Assembly (NCBI GenBank): GCA_021841985.1
Contig: JAKCCP010000257.1
Span: 1-34,446 of the forward strand
From: Pseudomonadota bacterium
Lineage (GTDB): Bacteria; Pseudomonadota; Alphaproteobacteria; Acetobacterales; Acetobacteraceae
DNA length: 34,446 nucleotides
Direction: 5' to 3'
Under the pieces are notes generated by a model, which saw nothing but the letters and a program-made list of their open reading frames with translations, did no database searches and was not told where the DNA came from. The position numbers and the translations under genes are program-made. Positions 23,724 to 33,159 of the stretch are shown one piece after another. Each line of letters begins with the position of its first letter. The first letter of the stretch is position 1.

Positions 23724-26057
23724 GTGCCAGAAGCCCTCGCCGGAATACGCATCCTCGAATGCGGTGATCTGCCAGCCGCTGGCTATAGCGCGCGGCTCTT
23801 CGCCGATTTCGGCGCTGAGGTGACGAAGATCATACCCGTGAACCACGCGGTGGCGGACGGGGATTATGCTCGAGCCGCCGAGGCTTTTCTCAATTTCGGC
23901 AAACGACGGGTGATCGCGGCCGATGGTGTGCCTGGCGGCTTTGACCTCTGTTTTGCGGGTGCACTTGATCGCGCCGCACTCGCCGCACTCGCACATGCGC
24001 CGCCCGCGCCGGTTCTCATCGATGTCACTTGGTTTGGCCGTAGCGGTCCCTATGCCGAGTTTCGCGGCAGCGATCTCGTCTGCCGTGCGCTCGCTGGTCT
24101 CGTTCAGCCGGCTGGCCCGGTGGAGGGACCGCCGCTCGCCATCGCGGACTTCCAGGCCGCGATCGTCGGCGGCCTCGTTGCTTTTTCGGCCGCCCTCGCG
24201 GCGTTGCTGGCGGGCGCGGCAGGCGAGACACGAATTGTCGAAGTCAATGTTCAGGAAGCGGCGATCGCGCTTGCCGAATTGCAGACCGCGGATTCCTGGA
24301 TGCAGGGGGTGCGGCAGCCGCGCATCGGGCGTAACCGTTTCACCCCGACCTATCCGCTCGGCATCTATCGTGCCGCCGATGGCTGGATTGGTGTGACATT
24401 AGTGACGCCGGCGCAGTGGGCCACGTTCTGCCGGTTGCTCGGGCTCGAGGATCTCGCGAACGATCCCACTCTCGTCACCGGCGCTGAGCGATTGGCGCAG
24501 GCGGCGCGGCTTGAGGCGCGCTTCGTGCCCAAGCTTGCCGAAAAGCCCGCCGCTTATTGGTGTGCCGAAGGCCGAGCACAGCGATTGCCCATCGTTGCGG
24601 TGCCGACGTTGGAGGGGCTCCTGGCCGATCCCGCGCTGGTCGCGCGCGGTGCGATCGTGCCGATCCATGATGCTGACGGCACGTCTTTTCTTGGCCCAGG
24701 CTCGCCACTCCGGCTTTGTGCGACGCCGCCACGCCGCGGCGGTCGCGTGAGCGGGATCGAACCCGCAACGCTGCGCCCCGGCATGGCGACGACAACCGCC
24801 GCGCATCCGGCGGCGCCACTGGCGAATATGACCATCATCGATCTCTCGATGGGCTGGGCGGGGCCGCTCGCCAGCCGCATGCTGGCCGATCTCGGAGCTG
24901 AGGTGATCAAGGTCGAGGCCTGCCGCTACCCCGACTGGTGGCGCGGCGTCGATCATCGCCCCGCTGTCTTTGCCGAGCGGCGTTACGAAAAAACCGGGCG
25001 CTTCAATGCTCTTAACCGTAACAAGCGCGGCATCACCCTCGATCTCACCACCGCCGAGGGCGTGGCGCTCATCAAGCGCCTAGTCGCCAAAGCCGATGTG
25101 GTCATCGAAAATTACGCCGCCGATGTGCTGCCGAAACTCGGGCTCGACTATGCGGCGCTGCGCGCCGTCAATCCCTCGCTGGTGATGCTCTCGATGTGCG
25201 CGTTCGGCGCCGACAGCGACCGGCGCGATCTACGCGCCTATGGGTCCACGCTGGAGCAGGCTTCGGGTTTGCCAACACTCCTGCCCGCTGCGGATGCCTC
25301 GCCGACGATGAGCCATATCGCCTATGGCGATGCCATCGGCGGTCTCAACGGCGCGAGCGCCGTGCTGGTAGCGCTCCGCCATCGCGCTGCAACCGGTGAG
25401 GGGCAATGGATAGATCTTGGCCAGGTGGAATGTTTGCTGCCACATCTCGCGCCCTGGCTCATGGGCGCGAGCCGGGGGATGGAAGTGCCGCGCGCGGCCA
25501 ACCTGCATCCCGTGCAGGCGCCGCACGGACTGTTTCGCAGCGCCGGGGACGATGCATGGCTTGCGCTCAGCATTGTCGATAACGCGATGTGGCGGGCCTG
25601 CGCCAAGGTGATCGGCCGCCCAGATCTTGCCGCGCTGGCGTTGTCGGCGCGACGCGCGCGCGCGGCAGAACTTGAAGCCGCGATCAGCGCTTGGACGGCA
25701 CGACGCGACGCCGATGCCGCCATGGCTGAGTTGCAGCACGCGGGCGTTGCCGCCGGCGTTGCGCGCGCGCCTTTCGATCTCTTCACCGATCCCCATCTCG
25801 TTGCGCGCGGCTTTTGGCAATGGATCGAGCGGGCATGGATCGGACGTTTTCCCCAAGCCTCGCTGCCGATCCGCGAACACGGCGCCCCGTTGCCCGTGCG
25901 GCAGCCGGCGCCGACGTTGGGCGCCGATACCGAAGCCGTGCTCCGCGAAAAACTCGGTATCGATGACGCCCACCTCGCATTGCTGCGAGCGCGCAAGATC
26001 ATCGGTGCAGAAGCCTTGCCGCCTCGCCCCCGCGCGGCTCGAGAGAATGTGGGATGA
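23724..26057 (+). CDS. Tandem-domain CaiB/BaiF (class III) CoA-transferase
   Basis: A 777-residue protein containing two complete-looking class III CoA-transferase modules in one chain. Module 1 opens LAGIRILECGDLPAAG near residue 5, and module 2 opens MTIIDLSMGWAGPLASR near 368; both continue with the family's LFADFGAEV or MLADLGAEV segment. Single-module relatives are about 380-450 residues and work as intertwined dimers, so the fusion may make a pseudo-dimer. The catalytic Asp position reads Glu-like in both modules (VNVQE and GQVE), which needs structural alignment. The GTG start has GGGAG seven bases upstream. It overlaps the ABC ATPase gene by ATGA, leading a transport operon: CoA is likely moved onto the imported acid. 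Confidence 0.85.
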   Translation: MPEALAGIRILECGDLPAAGYSARLFADFGAEVTKIIPVNHAVADGDYARAAEAFLNFGKRRVIAADGVPGGFDLCFAGALDRAALAALAHAPPAPVLIDVTWFGRSGPYAEFRGSDLVCRALAGLVQPAGPVEGPPLAIADFQAAIVGGLVAFSAALAALLAGAAGETRIVEVNVQEAAIALAELQTADSWMQGVRQPRIGRNRFTPTYPLGIYRAADGWIGVTLVTPAQWATFCRLLGLEDLANDPTLVTGAERLAQAARLEARFVPKLAEKPAAYWCAEGRAQRLPIVAVPTLEGLLADPALVARGAIVPIHDADGTSFLGPGSPLRLCATPPRRGGRVSGIEPATLRPGMATTTAAHPAAPLANMTIIDLSMGWAGPLASRMLADLGAEVIKVEACRYPDWWRGVDHRPAVFAERRYEKTGRFNALNRNKRGITLDLTTAEGVALIKRLVAKADVVIENYAADVLPKLGLDYAALRAVNPSLVMLSMCAFGADSDRRDLRAYGSTLEQASGLPTLLPAADASPTMSHIAYGDAIGGLNGASAVLVALRHRAATGEGQWIDLGQVECLLPHLAPWLMGASRGMEVPRAANLHPVQAPHGLFRSAGDDAWLALSIVDNAMWRACAKVIGRPDLAALALSARRARAAELEAAISAWTARRDADAAMAELQHAGVAAGVARAPFDLFTDPHLVARGFWQWIERAWIGRFPQASLPIREHGAPLPVRQPAPTLGADTEAVLREKLGIDDAHLALLRARKIIGAEALPPRPRAARENVG

Positions 26058-27022
26058 CGCCGCCGCTCCTCTCGCTCGTGGGGCTTGGTGTCCGGCTGGG
26101 GCCGGTGGCGCTGACACGCGATGTCACGTTCGATATCGCATCCGGAGAACGCGTCGGGCTGATCGGCGAAAGCGGCTGTGGCAAGAGCATCACCGGACTT
26201 GCACTGCTGGGCCTGTTGCCGCCCGGCGCGCGCCGCGAAGGCCGGGCGCTGTTTGACGGGCGCGATCTCCCGGCTTGCGATGAGGCGGCTTGGCGCCGCA
26301 TTCGCGGGCGCGATATCGCAATGGTGTTTCAGGAGCCGATGACGGCGCTCGATCCTGTCTTTACGGTCGGCGAGCAGATTGCCGAGACGCTGCGCACACA
26401 CCGGCGGCTATCACGGCGGGCTGCGCGCGAGCAGGCGGTCGAGATGCTCGATACGGTGGGTATTCCGGCGCCGATCCAGTGCTTTTCCGCCTATCCCCAC
26501 GAACTCTCCGGCGGCATGCGCCAGCGTGCGCTGATTGCGATCGCGCTCTGCTGTGCGCCGCGTCTCCTGATCGCCGATGAACCGACCACTGCGCTCGATG
26601 TTACGGTACAAGCGCAAATCCTCGATTTGCTCTTTGATCTCGCCGAGCGCGAGGGCACCGCGCTCTTGCTCATCAGCCACGATCTCGGCGTCGTCGCCGA
26701 TCTTTGCACACGCATTCTTACCATGTATGCGGGCGAGATTGTCGAGGACGGGCCGACCGAAGCGCTGCTATGCCGCCCGCGACATCCTTACAGTGCCGGT
26801 CTGATGCGCGCGATGCCGCGCCTTGCGCCGCGGAAATCGCGGCTTGCCGCCATTCCTGGCCGCGTGCCGCAGCCGGGCGCCATGCCGCAAGGATGCAGAT
26901 TTGCCCCGCGGTGTGATTTTCGCACGACAGCATGCGCTCTCCCGCCGCCGCTCGCCCCTGCGCGGGGGCACAAGGCGCGCTGCGCCCGGCAGGGTGAGAT
27001 TGTCTTGAGCGGTGCCATATGA
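26054..27022 (+). CDS. Dipeptide/oligopeptide-type ABC ATPase 1 (DppD/OppD-like)
   Basis: A 322-residue ATPase with Walker A GESGCGKS (about 38-45), signature LSGGMRQR, Walker [13 protein letters not shown] and switch His in LISHDLGVV. The C-terminal oligo_HPY extension has the cysteine-containing [14 protein letters not shown]. Such proteins pair with a second ATPase for transporters of peptides, nickel, glutathione, opines or other short amides. The start overlaps the CoA-transferase stop and the end overlaps the next ATPase gene, both by ATGA. Confidence 0.93.
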   Translation: MTPPLLSLVGLGVRLGPVALTRDVTFDIASGERVGLIGESGCGKSITGLALLGLLPPGARREGRALFDGRDLPACDEAAWRRIRGRDIAMVFQEPMTALDPVFTVGEQIAETLRTHRRLSRRAAREQAVEMLDTVGIPAPIQCFSAYPHELSGGMRQRALIAIALCCAPRLLIADEPTTALDVTVQAQILDLLFDLAEREGTALLLISHDLGVVADLCTRILTMYAGEIVEDGPTEALLCRPRHPYSAGLMRAMPRLAPRKSRLAAIPGRVPQPGAMPQGCRFAPRCDFRTTACALPPPLAPARGHKARCARQGEIVLSGAI

Positions 27023-28029
27023 GGTCTGGCCCGCTTGTGGACGGAGTGTTACCTATCCTGGCGGCGGAAAATGTCGCCGTGCATTTTCCGCTCGGTCGGC
27101 GTGGCGAGACGCTGAAGGCGGTCGATGGCGTGAGCTTCACGGTTGCCCGCGGCGAGATTTTTGGTCTGATTGGCGAGTCTGGTTCGGGCAAATCCACGCT
27201 GGGCCGCGCAGTGGTCTGCATCCAGCGCCTCTCGGGCGGCATTCTGCGCCATGGCGAGCTGGAGCCCTTCAGGTTGCCGCGATTAGCGTTGCGCCGGCAT
27301 CGCCGTCGCTTCCAGATGGTTTTTCAGGATCCGCACGCCGCACTCAATCCGCGCCGGACCATTGGTGCGAGCCTCCGCGAGCCGCTCGATATCGCGGGCG
27401 AGGGAACGCCCGCGACGCGCGCGGCGCGGGTTGCCTCTCTGCTCGATGCGGTTGAGTTGCCAGTCTCGCTGTTGCGCTCGCATCCGCACGAACTTTCGGG
27501 CGGGCAGAAGCAGCGGGTGAATATTGCCCGCGCGCTGGTGCTCGCGCCGACGCTGCTGGTGTGCGATGAAATCGTCTCCGCGCTCGACCCTTCAGTACAG
27601 GCTGGCATTCTCAATCTGCTCGTCGATCTGCAACGGCAGTTTAATCTGAGCCTGATTTTCATTACCCATGATCTCGGTGTTGTGGGCCATATCAGTGACC
27701 GCATCGCGGTAATGTATCTCGGCCGACTGATGGAACTTGGCCCGGCCGAGGCGCTGATGGCAGCGCCGCTACATCCCTATACGGCGGCTCTCCTCGCCGC
27801 CGAGCCACGTCTTGCAACATCCGCGCGATCAAGACGGCAGGCGCTCGCGGGCGAGATGCCGAGCCCCGTCGCCCCGCCTTCGGGCTGTCGCTTCCGCACC
27901 CGCTGCAGCAAGGCTGATGCCCGCTGCGCGGCCGAGCCACCGGCATGGCGTGAGCTTGCGCCGGGTCATTTTGTAGCCTGCCATTACGCCAAGTCGCCGC
28001 AGCCCCTAGCAGCAACAAAGGAAGGATGA
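27019..28029 (+). CDS. Dipeptide/oligopeptide-type ABC ATPase 2 (DppF/OppF-like)
   Basis: A 336-residue ATPase with Walker A GESGSGKST, signature LSGGQKQR, a Walker B reading LLVCDEIVSALD (the usual form is DEPVSALD; the catalytic Asp-Glu is intact but Pro is Ile), and switch His in FITHDLGVV. The C-terminus has the oligo_HPY segment CRFRTRCSKADARC. It pairs with the preceding ATPase and ends in an AAAGGAAGG stretch that serves as the ribosome binding site of the binding-protein gene. Confidence 0.92.
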   Translation: MRSGPLVDGVLPILAAENVAVHFPLGRRGETLKAVDGVSFTVARGEIFGLIGESGSGKSTLGRAVVCIQRLSGGILRHGELEPFRLPRLALRRHRRRFQMVFQDPHAALNPRRTIGASLREPLDIAGEGTPATRAARVASLLDAVELPVSLLRSHPHELSGGQKQRVNIARALVLAPTLLVCDEIVSALDPSVQAGILNLLVDLQRQFNLSLIFITHDLGVVGHISDRIAVMYLGRLMELGPAEALMAAPLHPYTAALLAAEPRLATSARSRRQALAGEMPSPVAPPSGCRFRTRCSKADARCAAEPPAWRELAPGHFVACHYAKSPQPLAATKEG

Positions 28030-28031
28030 TT

Positions 28032-29564
28032 ATGATGTCGGTCGGACGGAGAGTGGTTTTGGGTGGGGCTGCGGCGGCACTCGCTTCAGCGCGCTTGCGG
28101 CGCGCCGAGGCGGAGGCACCCAAGCAAGGCGGCGTGCTTCGGGTTTCGGCCTATGGGGATATCACATCGTTCGATCCGGCGACCGGGCGCTCAGGCGAGG
28201 ACCACGTTCAGCTCTATCCGCTCTATGACACGCTGATCGATTATGATTTCACGACGCTAACCGCTCGCCCCCGCCTCGCGACCGTATGGAATTTCATTGA
28301 TCCTAAAACGCTCGTTCTTGATCTCCGTCCCGGCGTGCTGTTCCATGACGGTACGGCGTGCGATGCGGCGGCGGTGAAATACAATCTCGATCGCGTGCGC
28401 AGCTATGCGCGTTCCAATATCAAGGCTGATGTCGATGCCCTCGATACGGTTGAGGCACGCGGCACACAGCAGGTCGTGCTGCACCTCAAGCGGCCCGATA
28501 CCGCCTTGCCTCTCGTACTCTCCGATCGTGCTGGGATGATGGTTTCGCCTACCGCGTTCGAGAAGTATGGAGAAGCATTCGATCGTAATCCGGTCGGTGC
28601 CGGAGCAATGCGTTTCGTTGAGTGGCGTGATAAGGACCGCACCGTCTATGCCCGCAACGACAAATACTGGCAACCCGGTCGCCCCTATCTCGACGGTATC
28701 CGCTTTGCCCTGATCTCGGATTTGCAGACTGGCCTGCGTTCGGTAATGACTGGCGAGAATGATTTCATCTATGCGCTGACACCCCAGCAAATGATGCTCG
28801 CGCGCCGCGCTCGCGATCTCGTCACCTCAGCCTCTCCGACCTTGTTCTGCCAGTTGCTGTTTTTTAATTATGGCCGTGGGCCGATGGCTGACGCGCGGGT
28901 TCGCCAAGCGATCAATTATGCGATTGATCGCAAGGCATTTGATCAAGCCTCCGCGCTGGATCTCTATCAGATCGCCGAGATGCTTTTGCCTAAAGAGCAC
29001 TGGGCGTACGATGCCTAGATCGGAAGGCACTATCCGCATGATCCGGCACGCGCCCGTGCGCTGCTTGCTGAGGCCGGACATCGCGACGGCATCACTCTTG
29101 ATCTGATGGCGTATAACGATCAAGCATCGCAGCAGCGCGCCGAGATTTTGATCGAGCAAATGAAGGCGGGTGGCATTACCTTGCGCATGAAAAGCGGCGC
29201 CTTGCCGGAGATCACCGGCCAGTTTTTCTCGGGAAAAATCGGCGATATGCTGCTCGCGGCCTGGACTGGCCGACCCGATCCATCGCTCAGCTACGCGCTG
29301 ATGTTCGGCAAGAACGGCTATTTCAATCCGGGCGGCGCAGAGATGCCGGGGCTTGAGGACGCGCTCGCGGCGACACGTGTGAGCGAGGCGCTCGATGTCC
29401 GCAAAACAGCATTCGCGACGGTGCAGAAGATCGTCATCGATAACGCGCTTTGCGCACCGCTTCTATTCCAATCGCAACTAGTGGCGCACAACACGAAAGT
29501 GCAGGGCTGGCAGCCGACATTGCTCGGTAAGCCGCGGTTTGATGATGTCTTTCTGAGCGGCTGA
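28032..29564 (+). pseudogene. Dipeptide-type substrate-binding protein gene interrupted by an in-frame TAG
   Basis: One continuous frame of 511 codons, the normal length for a family 5 extracellular solute-binding protein, apart from a TAG at 29016-29018. Before it: a twin-arginine-like signal (GRRVVLGG) and the family opening through KEHWAYDA. After it, in the same frame: IGRHYPHDPARARALLAEAG, a standard SBP_5 segment, then the rest of the protein to 29564. So one base change (for example GAG or CAG to TAG) would explain it. The 328-residue product lacks the last third including part of the ligand cleft and is probably non-functional. A TAG readthrough or a sequencing error are alternatives. 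The start at 28032 is preferred for its AAGGAAGG site. Confidence 0.85.
29016..29018 (+). other. Premature amber codon in the binding-protein gene
   Basis: TAG between GCC (Ala) and ATC (Ile). Both flanks are in the same frame and match the SBP_5 family without gap, so this is a nonsense change and not a frameshift. Confidence 0.85.
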
Positions 29565-29569
29565 ATTCG

Positions 29570-30532
29570 ATGCGGGGCGCATGGCGTGAATTCGGTCAGC
29601 GGGCGGCGGCGATGCTGCCGGCGGCGCTTTTGGCGACGCTTTTGGTATTCGCTTTGCTGCATCTCGTGCCCGGCGACCCGGCAGTGACGCTGGCCGGGGA
29701 AAACGCCTCCGCTGCGCGTATCAGTGAGATTCGTCACCTGACCGGTCTTGATCGCCCGCTCGCGGTGCAGTATCTCGTCTGGCTCAATGGCGTGCTGCAT
29801 GGGGATCTTTCGCGCTCGCTGCTGTCCGGCATGCCGGTTGCGCAGGCAATCGCCGAAAAGCTGCCGCTCAGCCTGTTTATCGTGGTTCTGGCGATGGCCT
29901 TCGCGCTGGTTCTTGGCGTCCCTCTCGGCATTCTCGCCGCGACACATACCGGCTCGATCATTGATGGCGTGGTTTCGGGGTTTGCCGCGCTCGGGGTGGC
30001 ACTGCCAAACTTCTGGCTGGCGATGATATTGGTTGCGTTGTTTGCGATCGATCTGCATTGGCTGCCGGCGACCGGCGCGGTGCCTTTGCGCGACAATCCC
30101 ACACAAGCGTTGCGCCATGCCATACTGCCGGCCATGGCGTTGGCGGCAGGCGGAATGGCGGAAGTTGCGCGCCAGGTGCGCGGCGCGCTAACTGTCGTGC
30201 TGCGCGCGCCTTTCGTGCGTACTTTGCATGCCAAGGGATTGTCGGGAGCGGCGATCGTCTGGCGGCACGGGATTAGGAATATCGCGGCACTTCTGTTGAC
30301 CCTGCTCGCTTTGCTGTTCAACCGGACGCTTGGTGCGACCGTCGTGATCGAGACGGTGTTTGCTATCCCAGGGATCGGCAGCACGATGGTCGATGCCGCG
30401 GTCGGCAAGGATTTTCCAATGGTTCAAGGCGTTGTGCTGGTGATGGCGCTGTTGGTTATCATGAGCAACCTACTCGTTGATCTTGTCATCGGCTGGATCG
30501 ATCCGCGTGGGCGCCGATCGGTTGGGCCATGA
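29570..30532 (+). CDS. Dipeptide-type ABC permease 1 (DppB-like)
   Basis: A 320-residue permease with an N-terminal membrane helix then the family's LHLVPGDPAVTLAG segment, five more hydrophobic helices, and the EAA-like loop near VRTLHAKGLSGAAIVWRHGIRN. The C-terminus contains the conserved FAIPGIGSTMVDA and FPMVQG motifs of BPD_transp_1 peptide permeases. It starts five bases after the binding-protein frame and overlaps the second permease gene by ATGA, so the permeases are translated with the interrupted gene's message. Confidence 0.92.
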   Translation: MRGAWREFGQRAAAMLPAALLATLLVFALLHLVPGDPAVTLAGENASAARISEIRHLTGLDRPLAVQYLVWLNGVLHGDLSRSLLSGMPVAQAIAEKLPLSLFIVVLAMAFALVLGVPLGILAATHTGSIIDGVVSGFAALGVALPNFWLAMILVALFAIDLHWLPATGAVPLRDNPTQALRHAILPAMALAAGGMAEVARQVRGALTVVLRAPFVRTLHAKGLSGAAIVWRHGIRNIAALLLTLLALLFNRTLGATVVIETVFAIPGIGSTMVDAAVGKDFPMVQGVVLVMALLVIMSNLLVDLVIGWIDPRGRRSVGP

Positions 30533-31419
30533 CGCGCGGACTTTCTCGCTGGATGCGGCTTCATCCCATGTCAGCTTTGGCAATTCTCTGGCTGACGGTA
30601 TTGGTGTTGCTCGGCTTTCTCGCGCCTTGGCTTGCTCCCGCTTCGCCGACTGCGCAAAATCCCGCCGAGGCACTGCTTCCGCCCGATGCGCGGCACTGGC
30701 TCGGCACCGACGATCTGGGACGCGATGTGCTCAGTCGCCTAATCTATGGCAGTCCGGTGGCGCTCGCGGCGAGCTTTCTTGCCGTTGCCGTCGCGGCGTT
30801 GATCGGCGTGCCGCTCGGCTTGCTTGCCGGCTTTGCGGGCGGCTGGATCGACATGCTGATTGGCCGCCTCGTCGATGCCGTGCTTTCGTTTCCGGCAATC
30901 ATACTTGCGGTTGGCATCACGGGGGCGCTCGGCGCTGGTTTGATCGATGGCATGATCGCGGTTGGCGTGGTGTTCGCCCCGGTGCTGGCCCGCCTCGCGC
31001 GCGCGGAGACGCGGCTGGTGCGCGCCGAACCCTATGTCGAGGCGGCGCGCGGGTTCGGCGCCAGCACATTCTACCTCCTGCGCCGCCATATCCTGCCCAA
31101 TGTCGCCGAGCTGTTGATCGTGCAGATGACCTTGTTGCTGGCCCAGGCGCTTTTGGCCGAAGCCAGCCTGAGTTTTCTCGGTCTTGGCGCGCAGCCGCCG
31201 GCGCCGAGCTGGGGGGCGATGCTGGCGCGCGCCTATACCTACATGGAGATCGCGCCCGAGCAGATGTACGCGCCGGGACTGGCGATTGTTTTTACATCAC
31301 TTGCCTTCAACCGCCTCGGGGAAGCGTTGCGCGCCGCGCTTGATCCGCATAAAGATCCGAGCGGCCATTTTTTTGATGCTGATCCAGCTACAACAATTTC
31401 GCCAGATCGACGCGCTTAA
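30529..31419 (+). CDS. Dipeptide-type ABC permease 2 (DppC-like)
   Basis: A 296-residue permease with six hydrophobic segments. The N-terminal LAPWLAPASPTAQNP and HWLGTDDLGRDVLSRLIYG motifs are hallmarks of DppC/OppC proteins, and the EAA-like loop lies near YVEAARGFGASTFYLLRRHILPN, ending SFLGLGAQPPAPSWG. It is the last gene of the CoA-transferase/transport operon. Its final 32 bases overlap the convergent acyl-CoA ligase gene, giving tail-to-tail antisense transcripts. Confidence 0.92.
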   Translation: MTRGLSRWMRLHPMSALAILWLTVLVLLGFLAPWLAPASPTAQNPAEALLPPDARHWLGTDDLGRDVLSRLIYGSPVALAASFLAVAVAALIGVPLGLLAGFAGGWIDMLIGRLVDAVLSFPAIILAVGITGALGAGLIDGMIAVGVVFAPVLARLARAETRLVRAEPYVEAARGFGASTFYLLRRHILPNVAELLIVQMTLLLAQALLAEASLSFLGLGAQPPAPSWGAMLARAYTYMEIAPEQMYAPGLAIVFTSLAFNRLGEALRAALDPHKDPSGHFFDADPATTISPDRRA

Positions 31420-33064
31420 CCTTGCCGGTCGCGGTCATCGGCAGCGCGTCAACCAAGCGTATCTCGGGCACTTTATAGGTTGCCATGTTGTCACGACACC
31501 AGGCGGTGATGTCGTCGGCACTGACACCGGCGCCGGCGATAAGCCGGACAAATGCGACCGGAACTTCGCCGCGTTTGGCATCGGTGCGGCCAACGACACC
31601 GCTCGCGGCGATCGCGGGATGGCGCGCGAGCAGCATTTCGATCTCGGTCGGGAACACGCTCATGCCGTTGACCTTCAGCATCTCTTTGCGCCGCCCGAGA
31701 TAGTGGAGGCATCCCCATTCATCGATGCGCCCGATATCGCCGCTATGGAGCCAACCGTCGTCGAGCGCGGTGGTGCTCGCTTCCGGTTTGTTCCAATAGG
31801 ATTTCAAAAGGGATGGTGAGCGGATGCGGATTTCGCCTGCCTCACCAAGTGGCAAATCGGCGCCGGTTGTGAAATCGGTAATACGGAAGGCGGTTTCCGG
31901 CATCGGCAGTCCAACGAATACCGGATCGGCCGCAAGATCGCGGTCGTTGTCCTGAAAGCCATAGGTGAAAGTGTCCATGGTATTAGTTTCTGTCATGCCA
32001 TAGGCCGCCTCGCGCAAAATGCAGCCGGTGAGCGCACGAAATTGCGCTCGCAGGCTAGGATCGAGTACTTTCATCAGCGAGGAGACAGTGACGTCGCGGA
32101 GCGATGAGAGATCGGCGCGCGTCGCATCGACGTGGTCGAGGAGATCGACGGCGCTGTCGGCAAGCAGATGCATGGTGCTGACGCGATGGTGGGCGATCGC
32201 GGCGAGGGCGGCGCCAGGGTCCCAGCGCGTCAAAAGTACAACCGCGCGCCCGGCGACCAGCGGCATCAACAAACCGCCATCTTCCCCTGCGATCCAGAAC
32301 ATCGGCAGGAAGTTGAGCATCGGCGCATCTCCCGCGCCGATGGTAAGAAACGTATTACCGCAAGCCGCAGTATAGACCTTATCGCCATGCGTGTGTACGC
32401 AGCCTTTCGGTAAGCCGGTTGTTCCGCCGGTGTAATTCAGCGCGGCGATGCTGTCCCAATCGAGGACGGGATTGGGCAGTGCCGTGGTTTCGGTGCGGAG
32501 CGTCTCCAGGAGATCGCGTGTGCCGGCGGGCACAAGCCGGGCCGAGTTGAGCCCGGGCGGAATTGCGTAAGCCGGTGTGCGGGGCAGAAAATCTCCCAGG
32601 CTAGTAACGAAAACACACGCTGGCGGTCCGGCTGCGGCGGCGATCTCGAACAGACGATCTTGCACGATAAGCGCAGAGGCGCCGCTGTCATGCAGATAAT
32701 GCGCAAATTCCACTGCCTTGACCAGCGGATTGACCGGCACAACGATTCCGCCCGCCTTAAGGATGCCGAGAAAGGATATCGTATATTGTGGGCAATTTGG
32801 CAGGCAGAGTCCGACGCGGTCGCCGGGCTTAATTCCCTCCCGCGCCAGCAGGGCGGCGAGGCGATCGGAGAGTTGGTCTAGTTCGTGCCAGGAAATCGTC
32901 GTGCCGTAGAAGAAAATTGCCGGCGCGTCGGGGCGGAGCTTTGCCCAATGGCGGAGATAAGCGGTTAGGGGCACCTTGCCGATCGGATAGAACGGCGCGT
33001 GCGGCAACTGTGCTGGCCAATTTGCCGCGATGCGGCGCGCATACGCATCGGCGATATCGGACAT
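31388..33064 (-). CDS. AMP-forming acyl-CoA ligase
   Basis: A 558-residue ANL-superfamily enzyme that activates a carboxylic acid via an acyl-AMP to its CoA thioester. The P-loop YTGGTTGLPKG is at 211-221; later motifs are YGMTETNTMD, the hinge region SGDIGRIDEWGCLHYLGRRKEM and the catalytic Lys548 of TATGKVKR. This fits medium-chain or aromatic acid ligases, but substrate cannot be set. It is convergent with the permease gene and divergent from the biotin carboxylase gene. It would supply the CoA ester that the nearby CoA-transferase and carboxylase act on. Confidence 0.92.
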   Translation of the reverse strand: MSDIADAYARRIAANWPAQLPHAPFYPIGKVPLTAYLRHWAKLRPDAPAIFFYGTTISWHELDQLSDRLAALLAREGIKPGDRVGLCLPNCPQYTISFLGILKAGGIVVPVNPLVKAVEFAHYLHDSGASALIVQDRLFEIAAAAGPPACVFVTSLGDFLPRTPAYAIPPGLNSARLVPAGTRDLLETLRTETTALPNPVLDWDSIAALNYTGGTTGLPKGCVHTHGDKVYTAACGNTFLTIGAGDAPMLNFLPMFWIAGEDGGLLMPLVAGRAVVLLTRWDPGAALAAIAHHRVSTMHLLADSAVDLLDHVDATRADLSSLRDVTVSSLMKVLDPSLRAQFRALTGCILREAAYGMTETNTMDTFTYGFQDNDRDLAADPVFVGLPMPETAFRITDFTTGADLPLGEAGEIRIRSPSLLKSYWNKPEASTTALDDGWLHSGDIGRIDEWGCLHYLGRRKEMLKVNGMSVFPTEIEMLLARHPAIAASGVVGRTDAKRGEVPVAFVRLIAGAGVSADDITAWCRDNMATYKVPEIRLVDALPMTATGKVKRVDLAKLL

Positions 33065-33159
33065 GACGTTCCTCCTAGATTTTGTTGTGGCAAGGCCAGC
33101 ACTCTAGCCGGATCGAGCAGCGCAGGCTATACCGGATGTGAAGAGAAGGACGGAGAGGA
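33065..33159. promoter_or_regulatory. Divergent promoter region, ligase and biotin carboxylase
   Basis: A 95-base gap between two divergent starts. A TATACC sequence (33129-33134) lies 25 bases before the carboxylase ATG but has no convincing -35. A GGAGAGGA ribosome binding site precedes the ATG at 33160 and GGAGGAA precedes the ligase start. The IclR-type palindrome of 23582-23616 is not repeated here. Confidence 0.3.

Noticed and set aside
28026..29018. A genuine short 330-residue binding protein plus a second small gene at 29106-29564
   Set aside because: Both pieces are in one frame and the codons between them encode a standard SBP_5 segment, so one interrupted gene is simpler.
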